From contig NZ_JAQIYM010000003.1 in NCBI RefSeq assembly GCF_028823535.1, positions 62,001 to 126,000 of the forward strand: 64,000 bases of DNA. Direction: 5' to 3'. Each line of letters starts with the position of its first letter. The first letter of the stretch is position 1. The notes under the pieces are model-generated. The model did not search any database and was not told the DNA's origin. It worked only from the letters and a program-made list of their open reading frames with translations. The translations under genes and the position numbers were made by a program. Shown here in pieces: positions 54,553 to 64,000 of this stretch. This DNA is from Pseudomonas serbica (lineage in GTDB: Bacteria; Pseudomonadota; Gammaproteobacteria; Pseudomonadales; Pseudomonadaceae).

Positions 54553-55175
54553 TACAGGGTCCCCATCAGATAGACAACGGTGAAGACGCAGATCCAGACC
54601 ACGTCCAGGAAGTGCCAGAACAGGCTCAGGCAGCTCAGGCGAGTCTTGTTGGTCGACGTCAGGCCCTTTTTCTGCACCTGATACATCATGATCGCCATCC
54701 AGATCAAACCGGCGGACACGTGCAGACCGTGAGTACCGACCAGGGTAAAGAACGCGGACAGGAAGCCTGAACGGCTAGGACCGTAGCCTTCGGCGATCAA
54801 GATGTGGAACTCGTTGATCTCCATCGCGATAAAGCCTGCGCCCAACAGGAAGGTCATGCCGAGCCAGGTCAGCACCGCCTTCTTGTTGCCCTTGTACAAC
54901 GCCAGCATGGCGAAGCCGTAGGTGATCGAACTGAACAACAGCAGAGCGGTTTCGCCCAGCACGTACGGCAGTTCGAAGATGTCGTGGCCCGACGGGCCAC
55001 CCGCTACGTTGTTAACCAGTACCGCGTACACCGCGAAGATCGACGCAAACAGAATGCAGTCGGTCATCAGGTAGAGCCAGAAACCGTATACGGTCATCTC
55101 GCCCGAGTCGTGGTGGTGGTCATCGTGCCCATGGTCACCATGGGCGTGTCCAACATTGGTCACTAAGTTCGACAT
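54552..55175 (-). CDS. cyoC: Cytochrome bo3 ubiquinol oxidase subunit III
   Basis: A 207-residue heme-copper oxidase subunit III with five membrane segments and a His-rich N-terminus ([16 protein letters not shown]). Family motifs [15 protein letters not shown] and [11 protein letters not shown] are visible. It lies between cyoB and cyoD. Confidence 0.95.
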   Translation of the reverse strand: MSNLVTNVGHAHGDHGHDDHHHDSGEMTVYGFWLYLMTDCILFASIFAVYAVLVNNVAGGPSGHDIFELPYVLGETALLLFSSITYGFAMLALYKGNKKAVLTWLGMTFLLGAGFIAMEINEFHILIAEGYGPSRSGFLSAFFTLVGTHGLHVSAGLIWMAIMMYQVQKKGLTSTNKTRLSCLSLFWHFLDVVWICVFTVVYLMGTL

Positions 55176-55178
55176 GGT

Positions 55179-57209
55179 TTAAGCCTGTTCCAACGAGGTT
55201 TCAACACGGGTGGCGGTGGCCGGGATTTTCCCTGCCGCTACCAGACGCTTGTGCTGCTCGGCTTCGATGCGCTCGATCGTTTCAACCGGGACCATATAGC
55301 CCTGGTCGTCACGTGCAGCGTGGATCACGAAGTAGGCGACAGTGCCTACCAGGCTCGCGATTGCCAGCCACCAGATGTGCCAGATCATCGCGAAACCGAA
55401 CACGGTCAGCAGAGCGCCCATGACCACACCGGTAGCGGTGTTGTTTGGCATGTGGATCGGCTCGTACTTGGCCGGAGCCTTGTACGCGGTGCCGTTTTCC
55501 TTGGCTTCGGTGAACGGGTCGATGCAGTCAGCCTTGGGCAGCACGGCAAAGTTGTAGAACGGAGGTGGCGACGAGGTCGACCATTCCAGCGTGTGGGCAT
55601 TCCACGGGTCACCGTGTTCGCACATGTTCTCTGGCTTGTTGCGGTCACGCACACTGACGTACAGCTGGATCAGTTGGCAGGCGATACCGAAGGCGATCAT
55701 CACCGCACCGAACATGGCGACGTACAGGTACGGCACCCACTCAGGGTTGGTGGTGGCGTTCAGACGACGGGTCATGCCCATGAAGCCCAGTGCATAGAGC
55801 GGCATGAACGCGACGAAGAAGCCCGAGATCCAGAACCAGAACGCTGCTTTACCCCAGCCTTCGTGCAGCTTGAAGCCGAACGCTTTCGGGAAGTAGAACG
55901 CGAAACCTGCGATGTAGCCGAATACCGCGCCGCCGATGATCACGTTGTGGAAGTGCGCGATCACGAACAGGCTGTTGTGCAGGACGAAGTCAGCACCCGG
56001 GATGGCCAGCAGTACGCCGGTCATGCCGCCGATGGCGAAGGTCACCATGAAGCCCAGGGTCCACAGCACCTGGCTGGTGAAACGCAGACGACCCTGGTAG
56101 ATGGTGAACAGCCAGTTGAACAGTTTCACACCCGTCGGGATGGAAATCAGCATCGTCGCCAGACCGAAGAAGGCGTTGACGCTGGCACCCGAACCCATGG
56201 TGAAGAAGTGGTGCAGCCAAACCATGAAGCCCAGTACCGAGATCGCGCCCGAAGCGTAGATCATCGAGTGGTGGCCGAACAGTTTCTTGCCGGTGAACGC
56301 CGAGATCACTTCCGAGAAGATGCCGAAGGCCGGCAGGATCAGGATGTAAACCTCAGGGTGGCCCCAGGCCCAGAACAGGTTGACGTACATCATTGGATTG
56401 CCACCAAGTTCATTGGTGAAAATGTGGAAATCCATGTAACGGTCGAGGGTCAGCAGTGCCAGGGTAGCGGTCAGGATCGGGAACGAAGCCACGATCAGGA
56501 CGTTTGCCCAGGTGCAGGTCCAGGTGAAGATCGGCATGTCCATCAGCTTCATGCCAGGGGTACGCATTTTCAGCACGGTAGCGAGGAAGTTAACCCCCGT
56601 CAGCGTCGTACCTAACCCGGATAGCTGTAGCGCCCAGATGTAGTAATCCATCCCCACGCCAGGGCTGTACTGCAGACCCGACAGCGGCGGATAGGCAACC
56701 CAACCGGTCTTGGCGAATTCGCCGACGCCCAGGGACAGGTTGATCAGCACCACGCCGGAAACCAGCAGCCAGAAGCTCAGGGAGTTCAGGAACGGGAAGG
56801 CAACGTCACGCGCGCCGATCTGCAGCGGCACTGCAAGGTTCATCAGGCCGGTGAAGAATGGCATCGCCATGAAGATGATCATGATCACACCGTGGGCGGT
56901 GAAGATCTGGTCATAGTGTTCAGGTGGCAGGTAGCCAGGCGAACCCTCGGTGGCCATGGCCAACTGGGTACGCATCATGATGGCGTCGGCAAAGCCGCGC
57001 AGCAGCATGACCATGGCGACGATGATGTACATCACGCCGATTTTCTTGTGGTCGACCGATGTCAGCCACTCGGTCCACAGATAGGTCCACTTCTTGAAGT
57101 AAGTGATACCCGCGAACAGTGCCAGACCACCGAGCGCGATCATGGCGATGGTCACCATCACGATCGGCTCGTGGAACGGCACCGCTTCCCAACTTAATTT
57201 ACCAAACAT
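55179..57209 (-). CDS. cyoB: Cytochrome bo3 ubiquinol oxidase subunit I
   Basis: A 676-residue catalytic subunit with about fifteen membrane segments. The low-spin heme ligand is in FTAHGVIM, the CuB/Tyr cross-link region in [12 protein letters not shown], the CuB His pair in [10 protein letters not shown], and the heme ligands in [11 protein letters not shown]. It reduces O2 to water with ubiquinol electrons and pumps protons. It starts three bases after cyoA. Confidence 0.97.
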   Translation of the reverse strand: MFGKLSWEAVPFHEPIVMVTIAMIALGGLALFAGITYFKKWTYLWTEWLTSVDHKKIGVMYIIVAMVMLLRGFADAIMMRTQLAMATEGSPGYLPPEHYDQIFTAHGVIMIIFMAMPFFTGLMNLAVPLQIGARDVAFPFLNSLSFWLLVSGVVLINLSLGVGEFAKTGWVAYPPLSGLQYSPGVGMDYYIWALQLSGLGTTLTGVNFLATVLKMRTPGMKLMDMPIFTWTCTWANVLIVASFPILTATLALLTLDRYMDFHIFTNELGGNPMMYVNLFWAWGHPEVYILILPAFGIFSEVISAFTGKKLFGHHSMIYASGAISVLGFMVWLHHFFTMGSGASVNAFFGLATMLISIPTGVKLFNWLFTIYQGRLRFTSQVLWTLGFMVTFAIGGMTGVLLAIPGADFVLHNSLFVIAHFHNVIIGGAVFGYIAGFAFYFPKAFGFKLHEGWGKAAFWFWISGFFVAFMPLYALGFMGMTRRLNATTNPEWVPYLYVAMFGAVMIAFGIACQLIQLYVSVRDRNKPENMCEHGDPWNAHTLEWSTSSPPPFYNFAVLPKADCIDPFTEAKENGTAYKAPAKYEPIHMPNNTATGVVMGALLTVFGFAMIWHIWWLAIASLVGTVAYFVIHAARDDQGYMVPVETIERIEAEQHKRLVAAGKIPATATRVETSLEQA

Positions 57210-57212
57210 CGT

Positions 57213-58148
57213 TTACTCCTCTGCCCCGGCAGCTGAATGCGAGTTCATGTCCGTAGCGGCCACTTCTTTCTCTTTCTTCTCGTGCTTGACCTTCGGACCC
57301 GGTTTCATGCCTTCGTACTTGTCGACGATGATCTGGAACAGGTTCGGCGTCACCGAGGAGTAGAGCTCGACTGGGTTGTTCTGGCTCTGCTTGGAAAGGG
57401 CTGCGTATTCAGCTTGTTCAAGCTGTTTAGGTGCCTTTTTGACTTCACTTACCCAGGCGTCGAAATCTTCCTGGGAAGTTGCGATCGCTTTGAATTTCAT
57501 ACCGGTGAAACCGGCACCGCTGTAGTTGGCGGAGATGCCGTCCATTTCAGCGTTGCGGTCGGCGATCAGGTGCATTCTGGTCTGCATGCCCGCCATCGCG
57601 TAGATCTGGCCACCCAGGCCCGGGATGAAGAACGAGTTCATCACGGCGTCGGAGGTGATCTTGAAGTTGATTGGCGTGTGCGCCGGGAACACGATCTTGT
57701 TGACCGTGGCAATGCCTTGTTCCGGGTAGATGAACAGCCACTTCCAGTCCAGCGCGACCACTTCGATGGTCACAGGCTTCACGTCGGATTCGATCGGACG
57801 GTACGGGTCCAGCTCGTGGGTCGACTTGTAGGTGATGTAACCCAGGGCAATGATGATCAACACCGGAACAGTCCACACCGCGATCTCGATCTTGGTGGAG
57901 TGGTTCCACTTAGGCGTGTAGGTCGCCTTGGTGTTGGACGCGCGGTATTTCCAGGCGAACAGGAAGGTCATCACGATGACCGGCACCACGACCAACAGCA
58001 TCAGCAGCGTGGCGGTGATGATCAGGTTTCGCTGTTCCAGGCCGACCTGGCCCGTGGGATTGAGCAAGGTCATGTTGCAGCCTCCCAGCAACAACGTGCC
58101 GAGCAGCGGCAATAAGCCTAGTAGTCTGGGGTACCTGTTTTTACTCAT
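57213..58148 (-). CDS. cyoA: Cytochrome bo3 ubiquinol oxidase subunit II
   Basis: A 311-residue lipoprotein subunit. The signal peptide ends in the lipobox LLLGGC, two membrane segments follow, and the periplasmic cupredoxin domain (PEQGIATVNKIVFPAHTPIN) lacks the CuA ligands, as in quinol oxidases. The ATG at 58148 is used; an upstream frame to 58202 adds residues before the signal peptide. First gene of cyoABCDE. Confidence 0.96.
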   Translation of the reverse strand: MSKNRYPRLLGLLPLLGTLLLGGCNMTLLNPTGQVGLEQRNLIITATLLMLLVVVPVIVMTFLFAWKYRASNTKATYTPKWNHSTKIEIAVWTVPVLIIIALGYITYKSTHELDPYRPIESDVKPVTIEVVALDWKWLFIYPEQGIATVNKIVFPAHTPINFKITSDAVMNSFFIPGLGGQIYAMAGMQTRMHLIADRNAEMDGISANYSGAGFTGMKFKAIATSQEDFDAWVSEVKKAPKQLEQAEYAALSKQSQNNPVELYSSVTPNLFQIIVDKYEGMKPGPKVKHEKKEKEVAATDMNSHSAAGAEE

Positions 58149-58908
58149 CTCACGACCTCTAAAGCAGCTTGCGCAATGCAGTTGGGTTTTGATCGCCAAC
58201 ACTTCACCCTGCCAAGGGTTGGCATTTTTCTTGGATTGAATAAGGGCTTGCCCGTCGAGCGTCAGAGGCGTTTCGACAAATCCTGGGCCAGCGGTGAGTT
58301 CTTATTCGAATTCGTGGTCAAAGGCCTTGTTACAGCCCAATTCCATTTGGTGCGGATAGTTGGAGGCACCGACACCTGGGCGTCACATGAGGCCAAAAAG
58401 CCTCTCGACACCCTCTTGCCACTCATGCACCAGAGCCTGGGTGAGCAGTGCCGGGAATTCAGTGCGGGCGATTGTAGATATGTAGCGTTTTATAAACCAT
58501 GTCTTATCCCGAAATAATTTTTATCCCTGACCGCAACAATCCTGACCCAATTGTGTAAAAGTGGCGCATCTTATCGAAATTGATTCTCAACAAAAACACC
58601 AAAAAAAGTAGGTCTACCACCCCCGATTCAGACAGCTTCAGGGGCTCGAACAGGGTCCTCAACCCCGCCCTAGCCCCGGTATGACAAGGGCTCTGGCAAA
58701 TCGCCACAACCTGTTAAAACTGTCTGCTCCCTTTTGACCCGGCTAAAATCCGGCGACGCTCGAACACGCCAATTTCTTTGCAAGACATCGCACCAATCCG
58801 ACACTCGAAAGCGCAGTGCGACACTTGCGATGTGACAACATGTCGCACATTTGTCGCACCCCTGATTGCCATGCATCACGGTCTTCTTACCTGGCCCCTG
58901 AAATGCAA
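58149..58908. other. Long gene-free leader/upstream region of cyoA
   Basis: The stretch includes TGCCAA-GGG-TTGGCA followed by T5 on the plus strand (58211-58228), a GAGGC/GCCTC hairpin (about 58388-58403) and an AT-rich block near 58515-58600. An open frame at 58176-58517 on the plus strand has no recognisable product. The right part lies downstream of the dsbB terminator. Confidence 0.5.
58580..58593. promoter_or_regulatory. Anr/FNR-box-like site upstream of cyoA
   Basis: TTGATTCTCAACAA differs from the TTGAT-N4-ATCAA consensus at one position. It lies 432 bases upstream of the cyoA start, in the only AT-rich part of the spacer. Anr is known to repress cyo in Pseudomonas putida when oxygen is low, which agrees with the position, but the transcription start is not known here. 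Confidence 0.45.
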
Positions 58909-58945
58909 AAACGCCCCGGCCCTCTCATCGAGGACCGGGGCGTTT
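58909..58945 (-). terminator. Intrinsic terminator of dsbB
   Basis: AAACGCCCCGG and CCGGGGCGTTT, with an inner CCTC/GAGG stem, lie a few bases beyond the dsbB stop codon. Confidence 0.88.
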
Positions 58946-58953
58946 CGGGTCTA

Positions 58954-59463
58954 TTAGCGCAGCGTCTTGCGATTGCGCAGCGTCAGCAACGGCACCAGCA
59001 CCACCACCAGCACGAAGGCCAGCAGCGCCCACTGCGCCAGGGACAACCCCAGGATTGGCGGGTACGGCGTGGAGCAGAAACCGTCGACCTGGAAGCCCAG
59101 CGGGAAGATCTTCGCCAGCGGCAAGCCATCGACTATCGGTTGCAGCACATCGATGCCACAGCTGACGGCCGGATAGAACTGCGTATAGACGTGATGCCCG
59201 GCCACCCCGACGCCTGCCAGGGCACAAATGACCACCAGGGTCTCCAGCACCGTAATGCTGCGACGGGTGCGCATGGCCGCCCCGATGAAGGCGAAGAGCG
59301 CGATCAACAGCAGCGCATACCGCTGCAGGATGCACAACGGGCACGGCGCCTCGCCCAACACCACCTGCATGTACAACGCACCGCCGATCAGCGCCAGGCA
59401 AATGATGCCCAACAGCACCAGGTAGCGCCGTTCACGGCCCAGACGCATCGTTTCCTCGCTCAT
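58954..59463 (-). CDS. dsbB: Disulfide bond formation protein B
   Basis: A 169-residue inner-membrane quinone reductase with four membrane segments. The redox cysteines are C41 and C44 (APCPLC) and C102 and C130 (AVSCGID, GFCST). It re-oxidises periplasmic DsbA and passes electrons to ubiquinone, which the bo3 oxidase encoded next door can re-oxidise. A slightly later start (MRLGRERR) is also possible. Confidence 0.93.
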   Translation of the reverse strand: MSEETMRLGRERRYLVLLGIICLALIGGALYMQVVLGEAPCPLCILQRYALLLIALFAFIGAAMRTRRSITVLETLVVICALAGVGVAGHHVYTQFYPAVSCGIDVLQPIVDGLPLAKIFPLGFQVDGFCSTPYPPILGLSLAQWALLAFVLVVVLVPLLTLRNRKTLR

Positions 59464-59571
59464 CGTGTTTCCCTTTTGACTATCGATTGCCCGTCAGTTT
59501 ACACGCTGGACCTTTCCTTTGAGAGGGCTGGAGCGCACTGGCGGATTGTGGGGAAATAGACGACAGACCGG

Positions 59572-60465
59572 TTAAGACGGGATTAACCGTAAAGCCCCCG
59601 GCCCCTCGAACTCGGCCCGCAACAACTTCACGAACGCCTCGCGAGCCGGGTGCCGGCCTGCGTTCTCGTGCCAGTAAAAAAGGTTGTCGACGCTCGTCAG
59701 TTCCGGGAACTCATAGCCCTGGCAACCAGCGCCCAGACCATACTGCTCATAGATGCCCCGGGGAACCAGCGCGACACCGGCACCGGCGCTGACACAACCT
59801 ACGATGGTGCCATAGCTGGCAATGCTGACAATCGGCTGCACCTGGTCGTGGCGCAATAACCACTGTTCCAGCGCAAAGCGGTACGGGCAGCCCGGCGGCC
59901 ACATGAAAATCGCTTTGCTCTGCAAATCCGCCGCCTTGCGCAAAGGCCCATGGGAGGCGGATGCGATGAGAATCAGATCTTCGCGGTACATCACTTCCCG
60001 CTGCAGTCCCGGGCGATCAACGTTGACCGCCACGAACGCCCCATCCAACCGCCGATGCTGTGTGTCGTCGAGCAATTGCGCCCAGGTGCCGGTGCTCAAC
60101 TCCAGCATCACCTTTGGGTAAAGCTCGTGGTACTTGGCCAGTAACCTGGGCAATCGCCCCGTGGCACTGGACTCGATGGCACCAATGCGCAGAGGACCGC
60201 TCGGCTCGCAGCCGGGCGCCAACGCCCTGCGCGCTTCCTCGGCCAGGCCGAGGATTTTCGTCGTGTACTCAAGAAACACCTCCCCGGCGGGGGTGATCCG
60301 CAATCCTCGGCCGTCGCGGGAAAACAGCGGCGTACCGAGTTCACGCTCCAGGGACTTGAGGCGTGCGGTGATATTGGACGGCACACAGTGCAGCATCTCG
60401 GCCGCACGCGCGATGCTGCCGAGGTGGTGAACCGTGTTGAACATGCGCAGCTGGGACAATTCCAT
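59572..60465 (-). CDS. LysR-family transcriptional regulator
   Basis: A 297-residue LysR protein with helix-turn-helix SIARAAEMLHCVPSNITARLKSL at 17-39 and effector domain (LRIGAIESSATGRLPRLLAKYHE). It resembles the PtrR-like group. Divergent from an EamA transporter with a shared 121-base spacer containing two palindromes, so that transporter is the likely target. Confidence 0.9.
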   Translation of the reverse strand: MELSQLRMFNTVHHLGSIARAAEMLHCVPSNITARLKSLERELGTPLFSRDGRGLRITPAGEVFLEYTTKILGLAEEARRALAPGCEPSGPLRIGAIESSATGRLPRLLAKYHELYPKVMLELSTGTWAQLLDDTQHRRLDGAFVAVNVDRPGLQREVMYREDLILIASASHGPLRKAADLQSKAIFMWPPGCPYRFALEQWLLRHDQVQPIVSIASYGTIVGCVSAGAGVALVPRGIYEQYGLGAGCQGYEFPELTSVDNLFYWHENAGRHPAREAFVKLLRAEFEGPGALRLIPS

Positions 60466-60483
60466 AGCTCACCAAAAGTGAAT

Positions 60484-60513
60484 ACTTAACTCAGTTTAAG
60501 TCACTTGTAGTGA
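60484..60513. promoter_or_regulatory. Tandem palindromes in the LysR-EamA divergent spacer
   Basis: ACTTAA-CTCAGT-TTAAGT (60484-60501) and TCACT-TGT-AGTGA (60501-60513) are perfect adjacent inverted repeats. The first contains a T-N11-A arrangement as in LysR boxes. They lie 19-50 bases upstream of the regulator start and 74-103 bases upstream of the transporter start. Confidence 0.55.
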
Positions 60514-60586
60514 ATTGATAGGGTTTTGATAATTCGAATGTCGCACGGCATCACGCCTTATTTGCGCCGTACAAAAAGGAAGCCTT

Positions 60587-61546
60587 ATGGATTTTGTTCA
60601 ACGCCACCTCGCGCAAAGGCCAGGCGTAAAAATCGCCCTGGCGACGGTTTTCGTGATCCTCTGCTGGGCCTACTCCCCCATTGGCATCCGCATCGGCCTG
60701 GGGGCTTACGAGCCGGGACATCTGGCGCTGATCCGCTTTCTCATTGCCTCGACGTTCATGGCCGGCGTCGCCCTGGTGACACGTATTTCCCTGCCGCGCC
60801 TGAAAGACCTGCCACTGTTGGTCATGCTGGGATTCTTTGCTGTCAGCCTGCACCACATCGCCATCAATGTCGGCCAACGAGGCGTCAGCGCCGGCGCGGC
60901 CAGTGTGCTGGCGCAATCCACGCCGCTGTTCAGCACGATACTGGCGCATTTCGTGTTCAAGGACCGGGTCAACGGTTGGCAGTGGATCTGTCTGCTATGC
61001 GGCTTGCTCGGTGCGGGGGTCGTGGTGACGGGTGATCGTGGGTTTGGAGAACTGGATGCGCACGGGCTGCTGATCCTGCTGGCGGCCTTGTCCTGGAGTC
61101 TCTATTTCGCCCTGCAAAAACGCCATTCCCATCGCTACGACGGACTGACAATGGTGTGTTACACCATCTGGTCGGGCACCACGTTATTACTGGTGTTCGC
61201 ACCGGGCTTGTGGAGTGAAGTGCATAACGCGCCTGCTTCGGCCAACCTGGCGGTGCTGATCCTGGGTATTTTCCCCAGTGCCCTGGCATACCTGGCCTGG
61301 GCCTACGTACTGACTCACAGCAACGTGAGCCGCGCGTCCATTTCGCTTTACCTGATACCGCCCACGGCCATGCTGATGGCCTCGGTGGCTCTGGCTGAGC
61401 GCCCTTCGATCATGGTCATCTCCGGGATGCTCATCGTGCTGGCGAGCGTACTGGCGCTCAACCTGCAACCCTCGAAAGTTCGGGAATCTGCATCGCAGCG
61501 GGGCTTTCGCGCGAAAGCCCCGGCAGCGATTGATCACTCGCCGTAG
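60587..61546 (+). CDS. EamA/DMT-family transporter
   Basis: A 319-residue transporter with ten membrane segments in two EamA repeats (residues about 15-145 and 165-295). Such proteins export amino acids or other metabolites. An AAGGAAG ribosome site precedes the start. Its last 13 bases overlap the convergent solute-binding protein gene, and a 24-base perfect palindrome lies inside its 3' end. Confidence 0.88.
   Translation: MDFVQRHLAQRPGVKIALATVFVILCWAYSPIGIRIGLGAYEPGHLALIRFLIASTFMAGVALVTRISLPRLKDLPLLVMLGFFAVSLHHIAINVGQRGVSAGAASVLAQSTPLFSTILAHFVFKDRVNGWQWICLLCGLLGAGVVVTGDRGFGELDAHGLLILLAALSWSLYFALQKRHSHRYDGLTMVCYTIWSGTTLLLVFAPGLWSEVHNAPASANLAVLILGIFPSALAYLAWAYVLTHSNVSRASISLYLIPPTAMLMASVALAERPSIMVISGMLIVLASVLALNLQPSKVRESASQRGFRAKAPAAIDHSP
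61499..61522. repeat. Perfect 24-base palindrome at convergent gene ends
   Basis: CGGGGCTTTCGC (61499-61510) is followed without a gap by its exact reverse complement (61511-61522). It lies within the last codons of the EamA gene and just downstream of the convergent gene. There is no T run, so it may be a shared transcript-end hairpin or a protein-binding site. Confidence 0.6.
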
Positions 61547-62310
61547 ATATCAGACTTGAAGTACTGCTGCGAGATCTTCTGATACTCGCCACTGGCGCGA
61601 ATGCCGTCGATTGCGGTGTTCAGCTCCGAGACCAGCTCGGTGTTGCCCTTGCGTACCGCGATCCCGGCGCCCTCGCCCACGTATTTCGGGTCCTTGAGCT
61701 CGGGGCCGACAAAGGCGTAGCCCTTGCCACGGGGCATCGACAGGAAGTCGTTCAGGGGAATGGTGTCGGCGAAGATGGCATCGAGGCGGCCGGCCGCCAA
61801 GTCCATGTAGATCTCTTCGTTGTTGCTGTAGCGCTTGACGTTGACGCCCTTGGGTTCGAAGACTTCGGTCGCGTAACGGTCGGTGGTGGTCGCCCGTTGC
61901 ACGCCCACGGTCTTGCCCTTGAGGCTGGCGTATTGGTCATCGACGACCGCACCTTCCTTCATGACCAGGCGCGACGAGGTGAAGTAGTACTTGTGGGTGA
62001 AATCCACCGACTTCTTGCGGTCTTCGTTGATGGTCATGGACGACAGGGCCATGTCGATCTTCTTCACCTTGAGGGAAGGAATCAGGCCGTCGAACTCGCC
62101 CTCGACCCACACGCACTTGACCTTCATCTGCGCGCACAGGGCATTGCCGATGTCGTAGTCGAAGCCCGCGATCTCGCCTTTGTCGGTCTTGGAGGCGAAC
62201 GGCGGGTAGGCCGCTTCGATGCCGATACGCAGGGTTTTCTCAGCGGCAAACAGGTTGCTGCACGCCAACAGGCTCAGGGCCAGACCGGTGATGAGGGGGA
62301 GTTTCTTCAT
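61534..62310 (-). CDS. Amino-acid ABC transporter substrate-binding protein
   Basis: A 258-residue periplasmic binding protein. The signal peptide is [23 protein letters not shown], and the mature part has [22 protein letters not shown] and [10 protein letters not shown] typical of the HisJ/ArgT cluster for basic amino acids. No permease or ATPase genes are next to it, so it is either orphan or shared. It ends inside the convergent EamA gene. Confidence 0.9.
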   Translation of the reverse strand: MKKLPLITGLALSLLACSNLFAAEKTLRIGIEAAYPPFASKTDKGEIAGFDYDIGNALCAQMKVKCVWVEGEFDGLIPSLKVKKIDMALSSMTINEDRKKSVDFTHKYYFTSSRLVMKEGAVVDDQYASLKGKTVGVQRATTTDRYATEVFEPKGVNVKRYSNNEEIYMDLAAGRLDAIFADTIPLNDFLSMPRGKGYAFVGPELKDPKYVGEGAGIAVRKGNTELVSELNTAIDGIRASGEYQKISQQYFKSDIYGE

Positions 62311-62501
62311 GTTCGTTCTCTCGCGGGTTGTTGTTGGTTTGGCAAGACAGAAGAAAGAGCAGAATCGTGGGAAAGCCTTTTTTATACTTAGAATTCCATA
62401 CTGGACTTTTATGTATTTGGCGTCAATCAGGCAAATGGGGACGGTGCCCGCCGATTGTCGGGTAGCGAATCAAGAGGTTCTTGGGTGAAGCGGATGGCCT
62501 C

Positions 62502-62567
62502 TTCGCGGGCAAGCCCGCTCCCACATGGGAACTGCGAACACAGTGGGAGCGGACTTGCTCGCGAAGA
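62502..62567. repeat. REP inverted pair (CGGGCAAGCCCGCTCCCACA type)
   Basis: TTCGCGGGCAAGCCCGCTCC (from 62502) faces CAGTGGGAGCGGACTTGCTC, which ends in GCGAAG near 62566, with a short spacer of about 15 bases. It lies between the substrate-binding gene and moaE. Confidence 0.85.
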
Positions 62568-62590
62568 CTGACTGAAGAACGCCGCAGGAA

Positions 62591-63043
62591 TTACCGCTTC
62601 CAGCGATCCGCCGCCGCATGATCGCTGTCACGTCCCTCCACCCAACGTGGGCCGTCGCTGGTGTTTTCCTTCTTCCAGAACGGCGCGCGGGTTTTCAGGT
62701 AGTCCATGACAAAGGCGCAGGCGTCGAAGGCGGCCTGGCGGTGGGCGCTGGCGGCGCCGACGAAGACGATGGGCTCGCCGGGCTCCAGGGCGCCGATGCG
62801 ATGCAGCACTTGCAGCTTGAGCAACGGCCAGCGCTGCTCCGCTTCGATGGCGATCTTGCCGAGGGCTTTTTCGGTCATGCCCGGATAGTGTTCGAGGAAC
62901 ATCCCGGCGACATCCAGGCCGTCATTGAAATCGCGAACATAGCCGACAAAACTCACCACCGCGCCGACGCCGACATTGGCATCGTGCATGGCGTTGACTT
63001 CGGCGCCGGGGTCGAACGCGGTCGATTGCACGCGAATGGCCAT
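62591..63043 (-). CDS. moaE: Molybdopterin synthase catalytic subunit MoaE
   Basis: A 150-residue large subunit of molybdopterin synthase. Family motifs GAVVSFVGYVRDFN, LEHYPGM, HRIGALEPGE, ASAHRQAAF and the C-terminal KTRAPFWKKE with its catalytic lysines are present. With MoaD it inserts two sulfurs into cyclic pyranopterin monophosphate. It starts three bases after moaD. Confidence 0.96.
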   Translation of the reverse strand: MAIRVQSTAFDPGAEVNAMHDANVGVGAVVSFVGYVRDFNDGLDVAGMFLEHYPGMTEKALGKIAIEAEQRWPLLKLQVLHRIGALEPGEPIVFVGAASAHRQAAFDACAFVMDYLKTRAPFWKKENTSDGPRWVEGRDSDHAAADRWKR

Positions 63044-63046
63044 GCC

Positions 63047-63289
63047 TCAGCCCCCGGTCACAGTGGGGAAAAACGCCACTTCATCGCCATCGCTGACCGG
63101 CTCGTCGAGCTGGCACAGGTCTTCGTTGCGTGCGCACATCAGGTTCTGCTCGCTCAACACCTCGGCGCCATCGCGCTGGGCCAACAGTGCGCGCACGTCG
63201 TCGACGGTGGCGAAGTCGCCCTCGACCTTCACCGCATCAACGCCCAGCGCTTCACGGTAACGGGCAAAAAACTTCACGGTCACGTTCAT
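63047..63289 (-). CDS. moaD: Molybdopterin synthase sulfur carrier subunit MoaD
   Basis: An 80-residue ubiquitin-like protein ending in the required Gly-Gly (PTVTGG), the residue that becomes a thiocarboxylate. The start [13 protein letters not shown] at 63289 overlaps the moaC stop by ATGA. Confidence 0.95.
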   Translation of the reverse strand: MNVTVKFFARYREALGVDAVKVEGDFATVDDVRALLAQRDGAEVLSEQNLMCARNEDLCQLDEPVSDGDEVAFFPTVTGG

Positions 63290-63759
63290 GGCTGATCCGC
63301 CTGGAAATGCCCGCTCTTGCCGCCAACCTTCTCCAGCAGGCGCACACTTTCGATGGTCATGCCGCGATCCACGGCCTTGCACATGTCATAGATGGTCAAC
63401 GCGGCGACACTGGCGGCGGTCAGGGCCTCCATCTCGACTCCGGTCTGCCCGGACAACTTGCAGCGCGCCACGATGCGCACGCTGTCCTCGCCTTCGGCGC
63501 TAAGTTCGACCTTGACCCCGGTCAGCATCAGCGGATGGCACAGGGGAATCAGGTCGCTGGTCTTTTTCGCCGCCTGGATGCCGGCAATACGGGCCACGGC
63601 GAACACATCGCCCTTGGGGTGACCGCCACTGACGATCATTTGCAAGGTTTCGGGCAGCATGCGCACCAGCGCCTGGGCCGTTGCTTCACGGAACGTCACG
63701 GCTTTTTCGGTGACGTCGACCATGTTGGCACGGCCTTGGGAATCGAGATGAGTCAGCAC
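63286..63759 (-). CDS. moaC: Cyclic pyranopterin monophosphate synthase MoaC
   Basis: A 157-residue enzyme. Conserved parts are [29 protein letters not shown], the [20 protein letters not shown] stretch and the final KVGGKSG. It forms cPMP from the MoaA product; moaA is not in the window. First gene of moaC-moaD-moaE, all overlapping or nearly so. Confidence 0.96.
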   Translation of the reverse strand: MLTHLDSQGRANMVDVTEKAVTFREATAQALVRMLPETLQMIVSGGHPKGDVFAVARIAGIQAAKKTSDLIPLCHPLMLTGVKVELSAEGEDSVRIVARCKLSGQTGVEMEALTAASVAALTIYDMCKAVDRGMTIESVRLLEKVGGKSGHFQADQP

Positions 63760-63840
63760 AGGGTTACTCCTGATCAGGAGTCTCGATTGTAAACCTGTGG
63801 GTCAGATTTCCGCACGCATGATTATCGGATGGACGCATTC

Positions 63841-63924
63841 CTGTAGGAGCTGGCTTGCCAGCGATGACGGTCTTGAATTCAACACCTTCAACGCCCCCTT
63901 CGCTGGCAAGCCAGCGCCTACAAG
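63841..63924. repeat. REP inverted pair (CTGTAGGAGCTGGCTTGCCAGCG type)
   Basis: CTGTAGGAGCTGGCTTGCCA (from 63841) faces GCTGGCAAGCCAGCGCCTAC (ending about 63921). It lies upstream of moaC. Confidence 0.9.
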
Positions 63925-63943
63925 GTTTTGTGTCGAGCATAAA

Positions 63944-63973
63944 AAACCGGACGGCTTTGGGGCCGCCCGGTTT
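63944..63973 (-). terminator. Intrinsic terminator of a gene beyond the right edge
   Basis: AAACCGG-A-CGGC and GCCG-C-CCGGTTT form a stem with a TTTGGG loop, with T6 on the minus strand. A minus-strand stop codon TAA (63987-63985), preceded by codons reading Glu-Ser-His-Leu, lies just to the right, so a minus-strand gene probably enters from outside the window. Confidence 0.7.
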
Positions 63974-64000
63974 GTGTGAAGCAGTTACAGATGCGATTCG

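Noticed and set aside
55251..56615. A 454-codon plus-strand frame opposite cyoB
   Set aside because: Composition is His/Gln/Arg/Asp-rich as expected for antisense of membrane helices; no start site.
58176..58517. A 113-codon plus-strand frame upstream of cyoA
   Set aside because: No recognisable product, no convincing ribosome site, and it spans hairpins of the cyo leader. Possible but unsupported.

Overview
The window is a piece of a fluorescent-group Pseudomonas chromosome. The evidence is the gene order (trmJ-cysE-iscRSUA-hscBA-fdx, queA-tgt-yajC-secDF, cyoABCDE, moaCDE), high GC with strong G/C third-position bias, and many inverted pairs of the GTGGGAGCGAGCCTGCTCGCGA / CTGTAGGAGCCGGCTTGC type of REP sequence typical of this group. 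No phage, integrase, transposase, rRNA or CRISPR array is visible.

Layout. 1-5200 (minus strand): iron-sulfur cluster assembly operon iscR-iscS-iscU-iscA-hscB-hscA-fdx (fdx cut by the window edge), with an IscR-type operator over the iscR promoter. 5347-7861: cysE, trmJ and divergent suhB. 8111-14214: a glycine-zipper envelope protein, secF, secD, yajC, tgt and queA. 14320-14404: tRNA-Leu(CAA) with its own promoter and terminator. 14586-20766: an accessory, AT-richer stretch. It holds a DUF2026-like protease-fold protein, a small membrane-anchored protein, an overlapping pair of OLD-like AAA ATPase and TOPRIM/DUF4276 protein (a likely two-gene defence module), an unrecognised protein with a HEPN-like RxxxxH motif plus zinc-binding Cys pairs, and a DUF3077 gene behind an unusually structured leader with its own upstream mini-ORF. 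21728-26851: NAD-dependent molybdenum formate dehydrogenase fdsGBA-D. 26973-30150: nitrilase, a duplicated membrane protein of unknown function and an asparaginase, arranged as an operon. 30473-35779: a secreted small protein, a PhoD-like phosphatase, a P-loop kinase-like protein, an ArgD-like aminotransferase and a LysR regulator. 35784-39440: exported MsrB and MsrA with a divergent OmpR-type two-component system. 39746-42082: a hypothetical protein and a MocR regulator.

42231-53113 is the most unusual part: two minus-strand operons that look like a compact biosynthetic cluster without NRPS or PKS. Operon A is MFS exporter, ATP-grasp ligase, RidA and cupin. Operon B is GST, KamA-family radical SAM aminomutase, class IV aminotransferase, TauD/TfdA oxygenase, AurF-type diiron oxygenase and MBL-fold hydrolase. 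MocR-type regulators lie on both sides, and palindromes or direct repeats occupy the two promoter regions. I infer a small modified amino acid or dipeptide-like product that is exported; I could not match it to a known pathway.

53319-58148 is the cytochrome bo3 oxidase operon cyoABCDE with an Anr-box-like site far upstream. 58954-64000 holds dsbB, a LysR/EamA divergent pair, an amino-acid type ABC substrate-binding protein and moaC-moaD-moaE. The molybdopterin genes would serve the formate dehydrogenase among other enzymes. All functional statements are from reading sequence motifs and gene order; nothing was searched or computed.
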